DNA of 64,000 nucleotides, from NCBI GenBank assembly GCA_964595205.1, contig CAZQOQ010000036.1:1-64000 (forward strand), given 5' to 3'. Below are positions 43,558 through 53,051 of this stretch, piece after piece. The stretch's first letter is position 1. Every line of letters begins with the position of its first letter. This stretch comes from JADKIH01 sp964595205 (GTDB lineage Bacteria; Bacteroidota; Bacteroidia; AKYH767-A; 2013-40CM-41-45). The translations under genes were made by a program, and so were the position numbers. The notes beneath the pieces were generated by a model. The model searched no databases, was not told the DNA's origin, and saw nothing but the letters and a program-made list of their open reading frames with translations.

Positions 43558-43580
43558 TAATGTCTTATATTAAAGGGCGA

Positions 43581-43588
43581 CAAACATA
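43581..43588 (-). promoter_or_regulatory. -7 box of the exported phosphoesterase gene
   Basis: Minus-strand TATGTTTG exactly matches TAnnTTTG. No TTG lies at the -33 distance, which would fit activator dependence. Confidence 0.55.
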
Positions 43589-43617
43589 CAAATTTGACGA
43601 TAGATTATGCTGTATCA

Positions 43618-43639
43618 TTTAACTGTCATTTAATCTTCA
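43618..43639. promoter_or_regulatory. possible Pho box (11-bp direct repeat)
   Basis: TTTAACTGTCA and TTTAATCTTCA are adjacent 11-mers with 8 of 11 identities. The embedded CTGTCATTTAATCTTCAT fits the Escherichia coli Pho-box pattern at most positions. It lies in the region between the exported phosphoesterase and the TonB receptor. PhoB binding here is inference. Confidence 0.35.
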
Positions 43640-43814
43640 TTTTGATTATCTGTTGCCGAATTCTTTATAAATTTATCGGATATTGGGGTCAGCCGTGATC
43701 CTGTATTACTGATACATCTCAAACGATCATTAAGATTAACCGCCTGATATTATTAACATTTTAAGGAAATGGCCAAAGAGTATCGATTTGATGAGGAACT
43801 TTCATCGATTTGTT

Positions 43815-43822
43815 TAGCTTTG
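43815..43822 (+). promoter_or_regulatory. -7 box of the TonB receptor gene
   Basis: Exact TAGCTTTG, 17 bases before the ATG at 43840. Confidence 0.6.
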
Positions 43823-43839
43823 TCGTCCCAAAATAATAA

Positions 43840-46620
43840 ATGAACCTTAATAATTTAAACAGCGTGAAGAAAAAAATACTTTTCCTCCTTACGTTCTTAC
43901 TCCCGTTTGCAGCACTCGCCCAGACAGGAACGATTAGAGGAGTTATTAAAGATAATGCAGGCCAGATGGTTCCGAATGCTCCCGTTAAGATCCAGGGATC
44001 CACCATCGAAATTAAAACAGATTCTTCAGGTAATTATGAATTGAAGGATGTTCCTTATGGTAATCACGTCATCATCGTTGGAGATGAGAATAGTTTCCAT
44101 GCTACGGAAAATGTGGAAGTCAAAGAACCTGAGGTAGTATTCAATATTCAGAATAAGGCAGCCGGACTGGAAAGTCTGAATGCAGGAGCTGTCGAAATCC
44201 CGACAGTTTCATTTGGCGACGATGAATTCAAAGATGCTTCTTCAAGCAGTGTTTCAAGCGTGTTAACCGCATCTCGTGACGTATTTAATAATGCTGCATC
44301 GTATGTCTTCAGCGCGGCACGTTTTCGTGTCAGGGGATATGATTCTGATAATTTCCCCATACTGATGAACGGGGCATTATTAACAGATCTCTCGAATAAT
44401 CGCGGCGAATATAATGTCTGGAGTGGACTTAATGACGTAGTTCGTTCACGTGATAATTCTTATGGTCTGAATGCTACCAATTATGCTTTCGGTTCGATTG
44501 GAGGTGTGAACAGCATCGACAGCCGTGCTTCTCAGCAAAGAAAGCAATTCCAGGTTTCTTATGCATCTTCAAACCGGACCTACGACAATCGCCTGGTGGT
44601 CACTTATGGATCCGGTGTAAACAGCAAAGGCTGGTCTTATTGCCTCTCATATTCCCGCAGGTGGGCAGACGAAGGATTTATTGACGGAACTTTTTATGAT
44701 GGTCATTCATTTTTTGGTTCGGTTGAGAAACAAATTAACAAAAGTCATTCACTGGCATTATCAACATTTCTGGCGAAAACAAAAGTAGGACGTTCCTCCA
44801 TAAATGTACAGGAAATGTTCGACCTCGCAGGTACCAATTATTACAACTCATATTGGGGGATGCAGAATGGAAAGAAGAGAAATGCCGTAGTCAGCAACAA
44901 TTTTCAACCTGTAGTCATACTTAGTCACGAATGGGAGATCAATTCCAGGTCGTCTCTCGAGTCAGCGATTTCCTTCCAGACAGGTAAATACAGGGTTTCA
45001 GGTTTAGACTGGTACAAAGCAGAAGATCCAAGGCCTGATTATTATCGGTACCTGCCGAGTTATGATCCTTCAGCGGATCAAAATACCGGTGCACATGGAC
45101 CGAGTTTTATTGCAGATTCAACCTATCTCGCCAATTATATGAGTGAGAACGAGTCGGCCCGCCAAATTGACTGGACAAAAATCTATGAGGCTAATCAGTT
45201 ATTCGACACGGCAAAATATGTTATATCAGAACGTATTATTGACGGTACCCGTTATGGATTCAATACGGTTTACAACAACGAACTTAATGAAAACATAACA
45301 ATTACAGGTGGTTTGACATACCAGTATCAGGATATAAAATATTACAAAGAACTGGATGACCTTCTTGGAGGAAATTATTTTGTGAACCTGAACCAGTTTT
45401 CTGATGTAACTACTCTTTCTGATCCAAATGTTATTCAGAAAGACCTGAATAATCCCAATCAGATAATTCATGAGGGTGATAAGTATGATTATGATTACGT
45501 GGCGCATCTCAATTCAGGATCTATATGGGCACAGTCGATGTTCAAGTATGATCATTTTGATTATTTCATTTCAGCCCAATTGACACGCACAGGTTTTTAT
45601 CGTACCGGTAATTACAGGAACGGAGTATTCTATGATGATTCTTATGGTGATTCTCCTTCATATAATTTCACGGCACCGAGTTTTAAAGGAGGCATTACAT
45701 ATAAGATGAACGGGCGTAATTATTTTTATGCCAACGGCGGATATTTCAAGCGCCCGCCGCTGTTTGAAAACACGTTTGTTTCCCCACGGACTCGTGCACT
45801 TGTAGTGGATGATCCGAAGAACGAAACCATTACTTCTGTTGAAGGTGGTTACATTTATCGTGCACCAAGATTAAAGGCGAGAGCAACCGGATACCTGACA
45901 CAATTCACGGATGGTGCGGATGTGCGCAGCTTTTTTCATGATGATTTGAAGACCTTTGTTAATCATGCATTGGCCGGGATCAACAAGAGACATATGGGTC
46001 TTGAATTTGCCGTTGATGCCAGTCTAGGACATGGTTTTACTGCTATCGCAGTTGCCGCGATCGGTGAATTTATTTATACTGACCGTCCGTTGGCAACGGT
46101 TACCCAGGATAACAAAGACACTTTACTTGCCTCTGATGAAGTAGTATATTTCAAGAATTTGCATGTTGCCGGCGGGCCGCAATCTGCTTATACTTTTGGC
46201 CTTAATTACCGTTCCAAAAATTACTGGTTCGTAAATGTCAATTTCAATTACTTTGATAACATTTATGTAGATGTAAACCCTGTGAGAAGAACTCAGGTAG
46301 GACTGGAATATGTGGACGCAAATACTCCAAAATGGGAAGAGATCCTCGGACAGGAAAAGCGTGACGGCGAGTTTACCATGGATGTATCCGCCGGTTGGTC
46401 ATGGAAGTTCAATGATAAATTTAAGTCGCTTAAGAAAAACTCATTTCTCATTTTCAATCTGGGTGTAACTAATATTCTTAACAATAAGGAAATGATCAAC
46501 ACCGGATTTGAACAGCTGAGATTTAATTTCGACACAAAAAACACCAATACTTTTCCTCCTAAATACGCTTACGCTTTCGGCGCCACATATTTTGCCAGCG
46601 TAACCCTCCGCTTTAACTAA
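43840..46620 (+). CDS. TonB-dependent receptor
   Basis: 926 residues. A signal peptide ends near AALAQ. A carboxypeptidase-regulatory-like beta domain (about 30-105, TIRGVIKDNAGQMVPNAPV) is typical of Bacteroidota receptors. A plug follows at about 125-235 (FRVRGYDSDNFPILMNGA), then a 22-strand barrel ending YFASVTLRFN. There is no SusD partner; instead a DUF5689 lipoprotein follows after 32 bases. It imports an unidentified ligand across the outer membrane. The neighbouring exported phosphoesterase suggests a nucleotide or phosphate-related one. Confidence 0.92.
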   Translation: MNLNNLNSVKKKILFLLTFLLPFAALAQTGTIRGVIKDNAGQMVPNAPVKIQGSTIEIKTDSSGNYELKDVPYGNHVIIVGDENSFHATENVEVKEPEVVFNIQNKAAGLESLNAGAVEIPTVSFGDDEFKDASSSSVSSVLTASRDVFNNAASYVFSAARFRVRGYDSDNFPILMNGALLTDLSNNRGEYNVWSGLNDVVRSRDNSYGLNATNYAFGSIGGVNSIDSRASQQRKQFQVSYASSNRTYDNRLVVTYGSGVNSKGWSYCLSYSRRWADEGFIDGTFYDGHSFFGSVEKQINKSHSLALSTFLAKTKVGRSSINVQEMFDLAGTNYYNSYWGMQNGKKRNAVVSNNFQPVVILSHEWEINSRSSLESAISFQTGKYRVSGLDWYKAEDPRPDYYRYLPSYDPSADQNTGAHGPSFIADSTYLANYMSENESARQIDWTKIYEANQLFDTAKYVISERIIDGTRYGFNTVYNNELNENITITGGLTYQYQDIKYYKELDDLLGGNYFVNLNQFSDVTTLSDPNVIQKDLNNPNQIIHEGDKYDYDYVAHLNSGSIWAQSMFKYDHFDYFISAQLTRTGFYRTGNYRNGVFYDDSYGDSPSYNFTAPSFKGGITYKMNGRNYFYANGGYFKRPPLFENTFVSPRTRALVVDDPKNETITSVEGGYIYRAPRLKARATGYLTQFTDGADVRSFFHDDLKTFVNHALAGINKRHMGLEFAVDASLGHGFTAIAVAAIGEFIYTDRPLATVTQDNKDTLLASDEVVYFKNLHVAGGPQSAYTFGLNYRSKNYWFVNVNFNYFDNIYVDVNPVRRTQVGLEYVDANTPKWEEILGQEKRDGEFTMDVSAGWSWKFNDKFKSLKKNSFLIFNLGVTNILNNKEMINTGFEQLRFNFDTKNTNTFPPKYAYAFGATYFASVTLRFN

Positions 46621-46652
46621 AACAAAAAATTAAAAAACATCTCTATATAAAA

Positions 46653-48059
46653 ATGAAAAGAACAACTCAACTTTTACGCTCGGTCATCATGATAGTATTG
46701 ACTGCAGTTGCATTTACTTCCTGCGTCGATAAAGATTATGACGATATCACTACGGCAAACGTAGATCCTGATCTCACAGCCACTCATACCATTAAACAAC
46801 TCCAGGATCTGGTTCCGGTTCCCGGATCTTTTGTCCAAATTACAACAGACATTATTATAAAAGGCGTTGTAGCCGGCGATGATCTTACCGGAAACATCTA
46901 CAAAAAATTAATCCTGCAAGAGGACTCATCGGGTATTTCCATTCAACTGGATATATCAAACTTCCATACTGAATATCCTACCGGAAGAAGGGTATTTGTG
47001 AAATGTAACGGACTTTATCTTGCCAACAACGAAGGAAATTTTGAATTGGGAACAAATTCATCCAGTCCTATGGGACGAATCCCTGCCGGGTTGGCTACCA
47101 AATACCTCGTCAAAGGTATGTGGGGGCAGTACATCATTCCAAAAGTCTACACCTTCGATAATCCAAACATTCCTACCAACACACTTGTAAGATTCGATAA
47201 CGTGCAATTCGATGCCGGATTTACGAATATCGATTATGCTGCTGTAAGTCCTGCTAATCTCGACTTGATTGACTGCGACAGTAACATCCTCATTCTCTAC
47301 TCAAGCACATATTCCACGTTTGCTCATGCCAAGACTCCGGGAGGAAACGGATCCATCGTTGGCGTTTATACGATCTATGCAGGCGAAGGAGAACTTCAGA
47401 TTCGTGATACGACCGATGTCAACATGACCGGGCTTCGTTGCGATGGTTCAACAGGAAGTGTGTTTTTAACAACACTCGACAGCCTGAGAGCTCAATATAC
47501 CGGAGTTCCGGTGAATATTTCAGATCGCAAGATTATTGTGACCGTAACATCAGATTATACCACCAACATGCTTGGAGTAAATACGAAGAACATGTACGTG
47601 CAGGAAGACACAACGGGAATTCAGTTAAGATTCGACGGCGTGCCGACCTATGCTGTCGGTACCCAGCTTGAAATAAATATTTCCGGGGCACAGCTTTCAA
47701 CCTTCAATGGTGTACTTCAGCTTAACTACGTGCCTCTTGGCGGCGTCACCGTATTAGGAGGAAACAGCGTGACTCCACGTGTAAGTACGATCGCAGACAT
47801 TGTTGCAAACTACGTTACTCGTGAAGCTTCCCTTGTTACGATACCGGGAGTTACAATTACAGGTACCGGTACATATAACGGTTCTGCAGGAGTAAATACA
47901 TTAACCGACGCAACCGGTTCAATTGAACTCTATACCGGAAGCAGCGCCACATTCAAGAATATCGCTTACCCGACTGGTGTGGTTTCTGTAACCGGAATTC
48001 TTACCCAGTTTAACGGCACGTATGAAATTCTAATTCGCGATACGTCAGATGTTCAGTAA
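46653..48059 (+). CDS. DUF5689 surface lipoprotein
   Basis: 468 residues. The lipobox AFTSC (Cys24) follows a basic signal peptide. Two DUF5689 halves are visible: one from about 45 (HTIKQLQDLVPVPGSF, then IIIKGVVAGDDLTGN) and a second from about 270 (DRKIIVTVTSDYTTNMLG), each ending in an OB-like beta domain with LQIRDTTDV or ILIRDTSDV. DUF5689 proteins are often fused to or encoded with exported nucleases. As a partner of the TonB receptor it may capture substrate at the surface, by analogy with SusD. Confidence 0.85.
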   Translation: MKRTTQLLRSVIMIVLTAVAFTSCVDKDYDDITTANVDPDLTATHTIKQLQDLVPVPGSFVQITTDIIIKGVVAGDDLTGNIYKKLILQEDSSGISIQLDISNFHTEYPTGRRVFVKCNGLYLANNEGNFELGTNSSSPMGRIPAGLATKYLVKGMWGQYIIPKVYTFDNPNIPTNTLVRFDNVQFDAGFTNIDYAAVSPANLDLIDCDSNILILYSSTYSTFAHAKTPGGNGSIVGVYTIYAGEGELQIRDTTDVNMTGLRCDGSTGSVFLTTLDSLRAQYTGVPVNISDRKIIVTVTSDYTTNMLGVNTKNMYVQEDTTGIQLRFDGVPTYAVGTQLEINISGAQLSTFNGVLQLNYVPLGGVTVLGGNSVTPRVSTIADIVANYVTREASLVTIPGVTITGTGTYNGSAGVNTLTDATGSIELYTGSSATFKNIAYPTGVVSVTGILTQFNGTYEILIRDTSDVQ

Positions 48060-48080
48060 ATGAATTGTTTTTGTTTTTAG

Positions 48081-48111
48081 AAAAGAGCCGGTAATTTTTG
48101 CCGGCTTTTTT
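48081..48111 (+). terminator. intrinsic terminator of the receptor operon
   Basis: GCCGG stem flanked by A and T runs (AAAAGAGCCGG, then CCGGCTTTTTT) with a nine-base loop. Confidence 0.85.
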
Positions 48112-48144
48112 GTTTAGCAGGAGTGCTGCATTTGAATAAAAGGA

Positions 48145-48915
48145 TTACACACTCTTAAGAAAATCCAATACTATTTTCATAAACCCGCCTGGATTTTCTG
48201 CATGTACCCAGTGTCCGGCATCCGGTACGGTCCTGATTTCCGAAAGGGGAAATATTTTTTTTATTTCAGCCTCATCGTCATCGTTGATGTAGCCCGAACG
48301 TTCTCCTTTTATAAAAAGCGTTTTTATTTTCAATTGTTTTTCTGTTTTAAATGCCTTTCCGATATGCTCAATATTATTTTCGATTTCAGAAAGCCCAAAG
48401 CGCCAGTCGAGAGTTTTATCGTCTTTCCAGTATAAATTCTTGAGTAAAAACTGAATTGTTGATTCATCGTGCAATGCAGCTCTTAGCAGTTCTTCTGCTT
48501 CTTTTCTCGAAGTTATTGCTGAGAGATCGATTGATTTTAATGCAGAAAAAACAGACTGGTGATGTTGTGGGTAATATTTTGGCGCTATATCGGCTACAAT
48601 CAATTTGTTTGTCCTTTCGGGAAACTGCAAAGCAAAAAACATGGCGGCCTTTCCTCCCATCGAATGGCCAATAATATCTGCTTTCTGAACCTGTTCATCA
48701 TTCATCAGCTCTTCGAGATCGGCAGCCATTGCTTCGTAGTTAAATACAGGGCTGTGCGGACTTCTTCCATGATTTCTAAGGTCTGCGAGGTAACAGCAAA
48801 AACCTTCTTCAGCAAAAACCTTCGACAGCGATGCCCAGTTATCGCCAAGGCCGAACAGGCCATGAAGAATAAACAATGGCTTTCCTTCACCGATTTTTCT
48901 GAAGTATAGTTTCAT
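48145..48915 (-). CDS. alpha/beta-fold hydrolase (YbfF-like esterase)
   Basis: 256 residues. HGLFGLGDNW supplies the oxyanion hole. The nucleophile elbow is IIGHSMGGKAA with Ser85, and the catalytic His235 sits in DAGHWVHAENP. It resembles YbfF-type acyl-CoA or carboxyl esterases. Start ATG 48915 lies three bases after the pdxJ stop, so the two share an operon, but a functional link to vitamin B6 is not evident. Confidence 0.87.
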   Translation of the reverse strand: MKLYFRKIGEGKPLFILHGLFGLGDNWASLSKVFAEEGFCCYLADLRNHGRSPHSPVFNYEAMAADLEELMNDEQVQKADIIGHSMGGKAAMFFALQFPERTNKLIVADIAPKYYPQHHQSVFSALKSIDLSAITSRKEAEELLRAALHDESTIQFLLKNLYWKDDKTLDWRFGLSEIENNIEHIGKAFKTEKQLKIKTLFIKGERSGYINDDDEAEIKKIFPLSEIRTVPDAGHWVHAENPGGFMKIVLDFLKSV

Positions 48916-48918
48916 GCG

Positions 48919-49632
48919 TTATTTTAACTGGCGCAGATAAAGCTGAACGGTATTTTCCAGTCCGTAATAGAGTGCATCACAGATCAGCGCATGGCCGATG
49001 GAAACCTCAAGCAGCGAAGGAATGTTTTGCCTGAAGAACTTAAGATTCTGAAGGCTCAGATCATGCCCGGCATTCAGGCCCATGCCGGTTTCATCTGCAA
49101 ATTTTGCAGCAATAATGTATGGCGCAATTGCTTTTTCCGGTCCGGATGAAAATTTTCTGGCGTAATCTTCCGTATATAATTCGATCCTGTCGGCGCCAGT
49201 ATCCCTGGCATGCAAGATCATTTCATTTTCAGGAGATAGAAATAATGAGACACGCACATTCATTTCATGAAGCTCATCAATGCAGTCGACGAGAAATAAT
49301 TTTTCTTTTTTTGTGTCCCAGCCGGCATTCGAAGTGAGAACATCAGGAGGATCGGGAACAAGCGTCGCCTGCGTGGGCCGGATTTCACGGATCATCTGAA
49401 GAAATTCCTTCGAAGGATAACCTTCGATATTAAATTCCGTAGTGACGATTTTTTTTAATTCATACACATCTGTTTTACGGATATGCCTTTCGTCGGGCCG
49501 GGGATGAACTGTTATTCCTTCGGCGCCAAATCGCTGAATATCCATTGCGGCCTTCAGCAAATCCGGATTATTGCTTCCACGGGCATTACGCAATGTTGCA
49601 ATTTTATTGATATTTACACTAAGTTTCGTCAT
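48919..49632 (-). CDS. pdxJ: pyridoxine 5'-phosphate synthase
   Basis: 237 residues. It condenses 1-deoxyxylulose 5-phosphate with aminoacetone phosphate. Motifs are LSVNINKIATLRNARG, GITVHPRPDERHIR (catalytic His), FNIEGYPSKEF, ATLVPDPPDVLTSN (phosphate loop) and the end LLEVSIGHALICDALYYGL. Length matches the family. It is the first gene of a two-gene unit with an alpha/beta hydrolase. Confidence 0.95.
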   Translation of the reverse strand: MTKLSVNINKIATLRNARGSNNPDLLKAAMDIQRFGAEGITVHPRPDERHIRKTDVYELKKIVTTEFNIEGYPSKEFLQMIREIRPTQATLVPDPPDVLTSNAGWDTKKEKLFLVDCIDELHEMNVRVSLFLSPENEMILHARDTGADRIELYTEDYARKFSSGPEKAIAPYIIAAKFADETGMGLNAGHDLSLQNLKFFRQNIPSLLEVSIGHALICDALYYGLENTVQLYLRQLK

Positions 49633-49780
49633 CGGATTGAAAAGGTAAAAGTCAGCATAATCTTTTTAATTTGATAATTCATGAGCTCTTGGATTAGTTA
49701 ATTGAACGTAAACAATGGAATGATTTGTGGAATGCATTTTTTTGCATGTGTCAACATCCATTCACTCCATCATCAATATT

Positions 49781-49817
49781 TAACGAATAACCAATAAGCC
49801 GTAACCAATAACCAAAT
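49781..49817. repeat. short degenerate octamer array
   Basis: Units such as CGAATAAC, CAATAAGC and ATAACCAA in an 8-bp period, directly upstream of the CBS gene promoter. It resembles a drifted ATTAGCCR array. Confidence 0.55.
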
Positions 49818-49821
49818 TTCG

Positions 49822-49829
49822 TATGTTTG
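49822..49829 (+). promoter_or_regulatory. -7 promoter box
   Basis: Exact TATGTTTG, 44 bases before the ATG at 49874. Confidence 0.6.
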
Positions 49830-49873
49830 CACGCCGTAAAACCTTATTTTGAGGAGCCGTATAAATCATTCAG

Positions 49874-50536
49874 ATGACAGCCAAAGAATTAATAAACGAT
49901 TCATTTCCTCCGCTGAAGTTGAGCGATTCAGGACTGAAGGCTTTGAACTGGATGGAAGAATTCAGACTGGAACATCTTCCGATTGTTGACGGATTAAATT
50001 ATATCGGGCTGGCTTCCGAAGAAGATATTTTAAAACTCTCGTCTCTCGACCAGCCACTCGCAAATCATAATCTTCCGCTAATTAAACCATTCGTAAGGTT
50101 CAACCAGCCCGTGTTCGAAGTTGTAAAACTCATCTCGCAGGATAAGCTTACCATCGTTCCCGTAATCGATGCATCCGGAAATTATATCGGCCTTATCACA
50201 CTATCAGATATCCTCAAACATTATTCTGACAGCGGTCTTTTCGACGATGCCGCCGGTGTAATCGTACTGGAAGTGGGCGCGAAAAATTATTCCATCTCGG
50301 AAATTGCACGGTTGATCGAAAACGAGGACGCCAGGATTCTCAGCCTCTATCTCACGCCGAATGCTGAAAATGAGACCATCGATCTTACCATAAAAATTAA
50401 TCAGCCGGAATTGTCACGGATACTTTCTTCATTTTCACGGCATGGTTATCTCGTGAAAGAGCACTATCATCAAAGTGAATTTATGGATGATCTCAAATCG
50501 CGTTATGATTCATTGATGAACTATCTTGGAATTTAA
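49874..50536 (+). CDS. CBS-domain protein
   Basis: 220 residues. Two CBS motifs occupy about 1-125 (LEHLPIVDGLNYIGLASEED and LTIVPVIDASGNYIGLITL). A C-terminal ACT-like region follows (SISEIARLIENEDARILSLY). CBS pairs bind adenosyl nucleotides. It probably regulates a partner, but none is obvious. It starts the block that runs to nadK and the PorG-like genes, where such a protein is often found in Bacteroidota. Confidence 0.86.
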   Translation: MTAKELINDSFPPLKLSDSGLKALNWMEEFRLEHLPIVDGLNYIGLASEEDILKLSSLDQPLANHNLPLIKPFVRFNQPVFEVVKLISQDKLTIVPVIDASGNYIGLITLSDILKHYSDSGLFDDAAGVIVLEVGAKNYSISEIARLIENEDARILSLYLTPNAENETIDLTIKINQPELSRILSSFSRHGYLVKEHYHQSEFMDDLKSRYDSLMNYLGI

Positions 50537-50545
50537 TTTTATCTG

Positions 50546-51973
50546 ATGATTGCAGTTAGGCTTTCAATATTTAGCTGCTTCATGCTTTACCTGGTTTCCG
50601 TGAGCTGTGCCCGGGCACAGGATTCGAAAACACAGGCAATCGATACTTCACTGAAAAGTTACAGGATTGGTACCATTACCCTCATCGGAAATAAAATCAC
50701 AAAGGACAGGATCATTTACCGTGAACTGACTTTCCAAACCGGTGACACGCTTGATACCATTCAAATGCAGAAAAAGTTCAAGCGCAGCGAAGAGAATTTA
50801 TATAATACATCGCTCTTTAATTCCGTACATATTTCCTGGCTCGAAGAAGATGACCGGATGAATGTATTTATCCTCGTTACCGAACGATGGTATGTTTTCC
50901 CCCTGCCTATTTTTGAAATTGCCGAAAGAAATTTTAACGTCTGGTGGGAGACGAAGGATTTTTCCCGCATCGTGTATGGCGGTGTATTAAACTGGAATAA
51001 TTTCAGGGGGAGAAATGAAAATATCGGTTTTACTTTGAGGCTTGGATATACGGAAAGAATCAGCCTCTTTTACAGCATACCCTACATTAACAAAAAACAA
51101 AGATCAGGACTGACATTCGGTTTCGCCTATTCAAGAAATCATCAGTCGAGCGTAAAGACTGTGGATAATACCATTGTCTTTTTCAAGGACGAAGAGCTAT
51201 TCTCCAAGAAAGAAATCGGCGGCTCTGTAGCGTATACATACCGTAAGGATCTCTACAAGACCCACGTAATAGAAACGGGATACAGGTACAATGAGGTGCT
51301 CGACACGGTTGTTGCCATCAATAACGATTATTTTTCTCCGGGAGCCTCGGAAATGAAATATACGATCCTGCGATATTTCTTCAAGACCGATCACAGGGAT
51401 ATTGCCGTTTATCCGCTGAAAGGATATTATGCCGATTTTGAAATCACCAAAAACGGTTTCGATTTTCTGAATGATGATGTAGACATAACATACGTTACCG
51501 TGCATGGGAAAAAATTCTGGCCTCTTGCGGACCGCCTGAATATGGGGGGAGGTGTCAGCGGCAAGTATACAATCGGATCAAAGGTGCCGTATTACCTGTC
51601 GAAGGCTCTCGGTTACGGAAAAGAATTTTTACGCGGTTATGAATACTATGTCATCGACGGACAAAATTATGTGCTCTTTAAGTCGAATCTGAAATTCACC
51701 ATCATCAGACAAAAAGAAGTTCATATGGGTTTTATACCCTTAAGTAAATTCTCGACAGTACCTTATGCCTTTTATTTTAACATGTATGCCGATCTTGGCT
51801 ATGTGAATGATGAACTTTATTCGGAAAATAATCCACTGAACAATACCTGGCAATACGGGTATGGTGCAGGATTAGACTTCGTTACGTACTACGACATGGT
51901 ATTCAGGTTTGAATATTCGATCAACAAATTGGGAGAAACCGGATTTTTTCTTCACTTTACCTCACCAATTTGA
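50546..51973 (+). CDS. BamA/TamA-like outer-membrane protein with one POTRA domain
   Basis: 475 residues, nine bases after the CBS gene. A signal peptide ends near CARAQ. A single POTRA-like domain is at about 40-115 (RIGTITLIGNKITKDRIIYREL, SEENLYNTSLFNSVHI). The rest is a barrel of the Omp85 type with the conserved RGYEYYVIDGQNY loop. It is shorter than BamA, which is encoded 4 kb downstream, so it may insert or export specific proteins. The role is inferred from the fold. Confidence 0.85.
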   Translation: MIAVRLSIFSCFMLYLVSVSCARAQDSKTQAIDTSLKSYRIGTITLIGNKITKDRIIYRELTFQTGDTLDTIQMQKKFKRSEENLYNTSLFNSVHISWLEEDDRMNVFILVTERWYVFPLPIFEIAERNFNVWWETKDFSRIVYGGVLNWNNFRGRNENIGFTLRLGYTERISLFYSIPYINKKQRSGLTFGFAYSRNHQSSVKTVDNTIVFFKDEELFSKKEIGGSVAYTYRKDLYKTHVIETGYRYNEVLDTVVAINNDYFSPGASEMKYTILRYFFKTDHRDIAVYPLKGYYADFEITKNGFDFLNDDVDITYVTVHGKKFWPLADRLNMGGGVSGKYTIGSKVPYYLSKALGYGKEFLRGYEYYVIDGQNYVLFKSNLKFTIIRQKEVHMGFIPLSKFSTVPYAFYFNMYADLGYVNDELYSENNPLNNTWQYGYGAGLDFVTYYDMVFRFEYSINKLGETGFFLHFTSPI

Positions 51974-51992
51974 TAATAAAAATTTCCGTTAG

Positions 51993-52871
51993 ATGAATAT
52001 CGCAATTTACGGGCGACCGGTAAACTCCAATCAGCTTACCCTGGCCGAGAGTGTAATCAGTATTTTGGAAAAATCAGATTGTTCGATCAGCGTACATTCT
52101 CCTTACCTGAAGTTTCTCGAACAAAGCATGAATAAGAAATTTTCTCTTGATGAATTTTCATCCGATACCGATTTAAAACCGGATACGGATTTTCTTTTTA
52201 GCATCGGCGGCGATGGCACCCTTCTCGATACAGTCCTTCTGGTGAAAGGATCGAACATACCGGTGGTCGGAATCAATGCCGGCAGACTTGGATTCCTGTC
52301 GAGCATCTCGCGAGAGAACCTAGACAACGCTATTTCTAGTTTATCGAAGGGGCATTATTCGCTCGACTCACGCACACTTTTAAGGCTTGAAGCAAATCAC
52401 CCGATCTTCGAAGGAGAAAACATCGCATTGAATGAATTCACTCTTCATAAGAAAGAAACCTCGAGCATGATTACCATCCATACATATCTGAATGGCGAAT
52501 ACCTGAATTCCTACTGGGCTGACGGCATCATGATTTCAACACCAACGGGCTCCACAGGATATTCATTAAGCTGCGGTGGCCCCATCATCGTTCCACAATC
52601 GGAAACCTTCGTCATCACACCGATCGCACCACACAATCTGAATGTGAGGCCGATCGTGGTCTCCGATAAAAATGTAATCTCCCTCGAAGTAGAGGGCCGC
52701 AGCCAGCATTTTATGGCTACCCTCGATTCAAGGTCAGTCACCATCGACTCAGGATTCCAGCTTGCCGTGAGAAAGGAAAATTACCTGATTAACCTCGTTC
52801 GTTTAAACAATGAGGATTTTCTCAATACACTCAGGAAAAAACTCAACTGGGGACTGGATACCAGAAATTAA
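51993..52871 (+). CDS. nadK: NAD kinase
   Basis: 292 residues. GGDGT at 72-76 is the catalytic signature with Asp74, followed by VVGINAGRLGFLSSI and the second signature STPTGSTGYSLSCGGPI. It phosphorylates NAD to NADP. It follows the BamA-like gene by 19 bases in the same direction. Confidence 0.96.
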   Translation: MNIAIYGRPVNSNQLTLAESVISILEKSDCSISVHSPYLKFLEQSMNKKFSLDEFSSDTDLKPDTDFLFSIGGDGTLLDTVLLVKGSNIPVVGINAGRLGFLSSISRENLDNAISSLSKGHYSLDSRTLLRLEANHPIFEGENIALNEFTLHKKETSSMITIHTYLNGEYLNSYWADGIMISTPTGSTGYSLSCGGPIIVPQSETFVITPIAPHNLNVRPIVVSDKNVISLEVEGRSQHFMATLDSRSVTIDSGFQLAVRKENYLINLVRLNNEDFLNTLRKKLNWGLDTRN

Positions 52872-53004
52872 GTTATCATCAGGTAATTTTATAAATGCTT
52901 ATTCCATTTGACATCAGGAAATTAGCAAATTATCTAAAATCGTTAGGCGATAAAATGTAAATGATTTCAAAACGAAACATTTGTAAAACAAAAAACCTTA
53001 TAAT

Positions 53005-53033
53005 TTGCTCATATAGTTAATTTACTATATTTG
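53005..53033 (+). promoter_or_regulatory. canonical promoter upstream of the PorG-like genes
   Basis: TTG 53005-53007, spacing 18, TATATTTG 53026-53033. The longer start candidate (TTG 53031) lies inside the box, so ATG 53052 is the start. Confidence 0.75.
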
Positions 53034-53051
53034 CCATCCTCCAAATCACAT

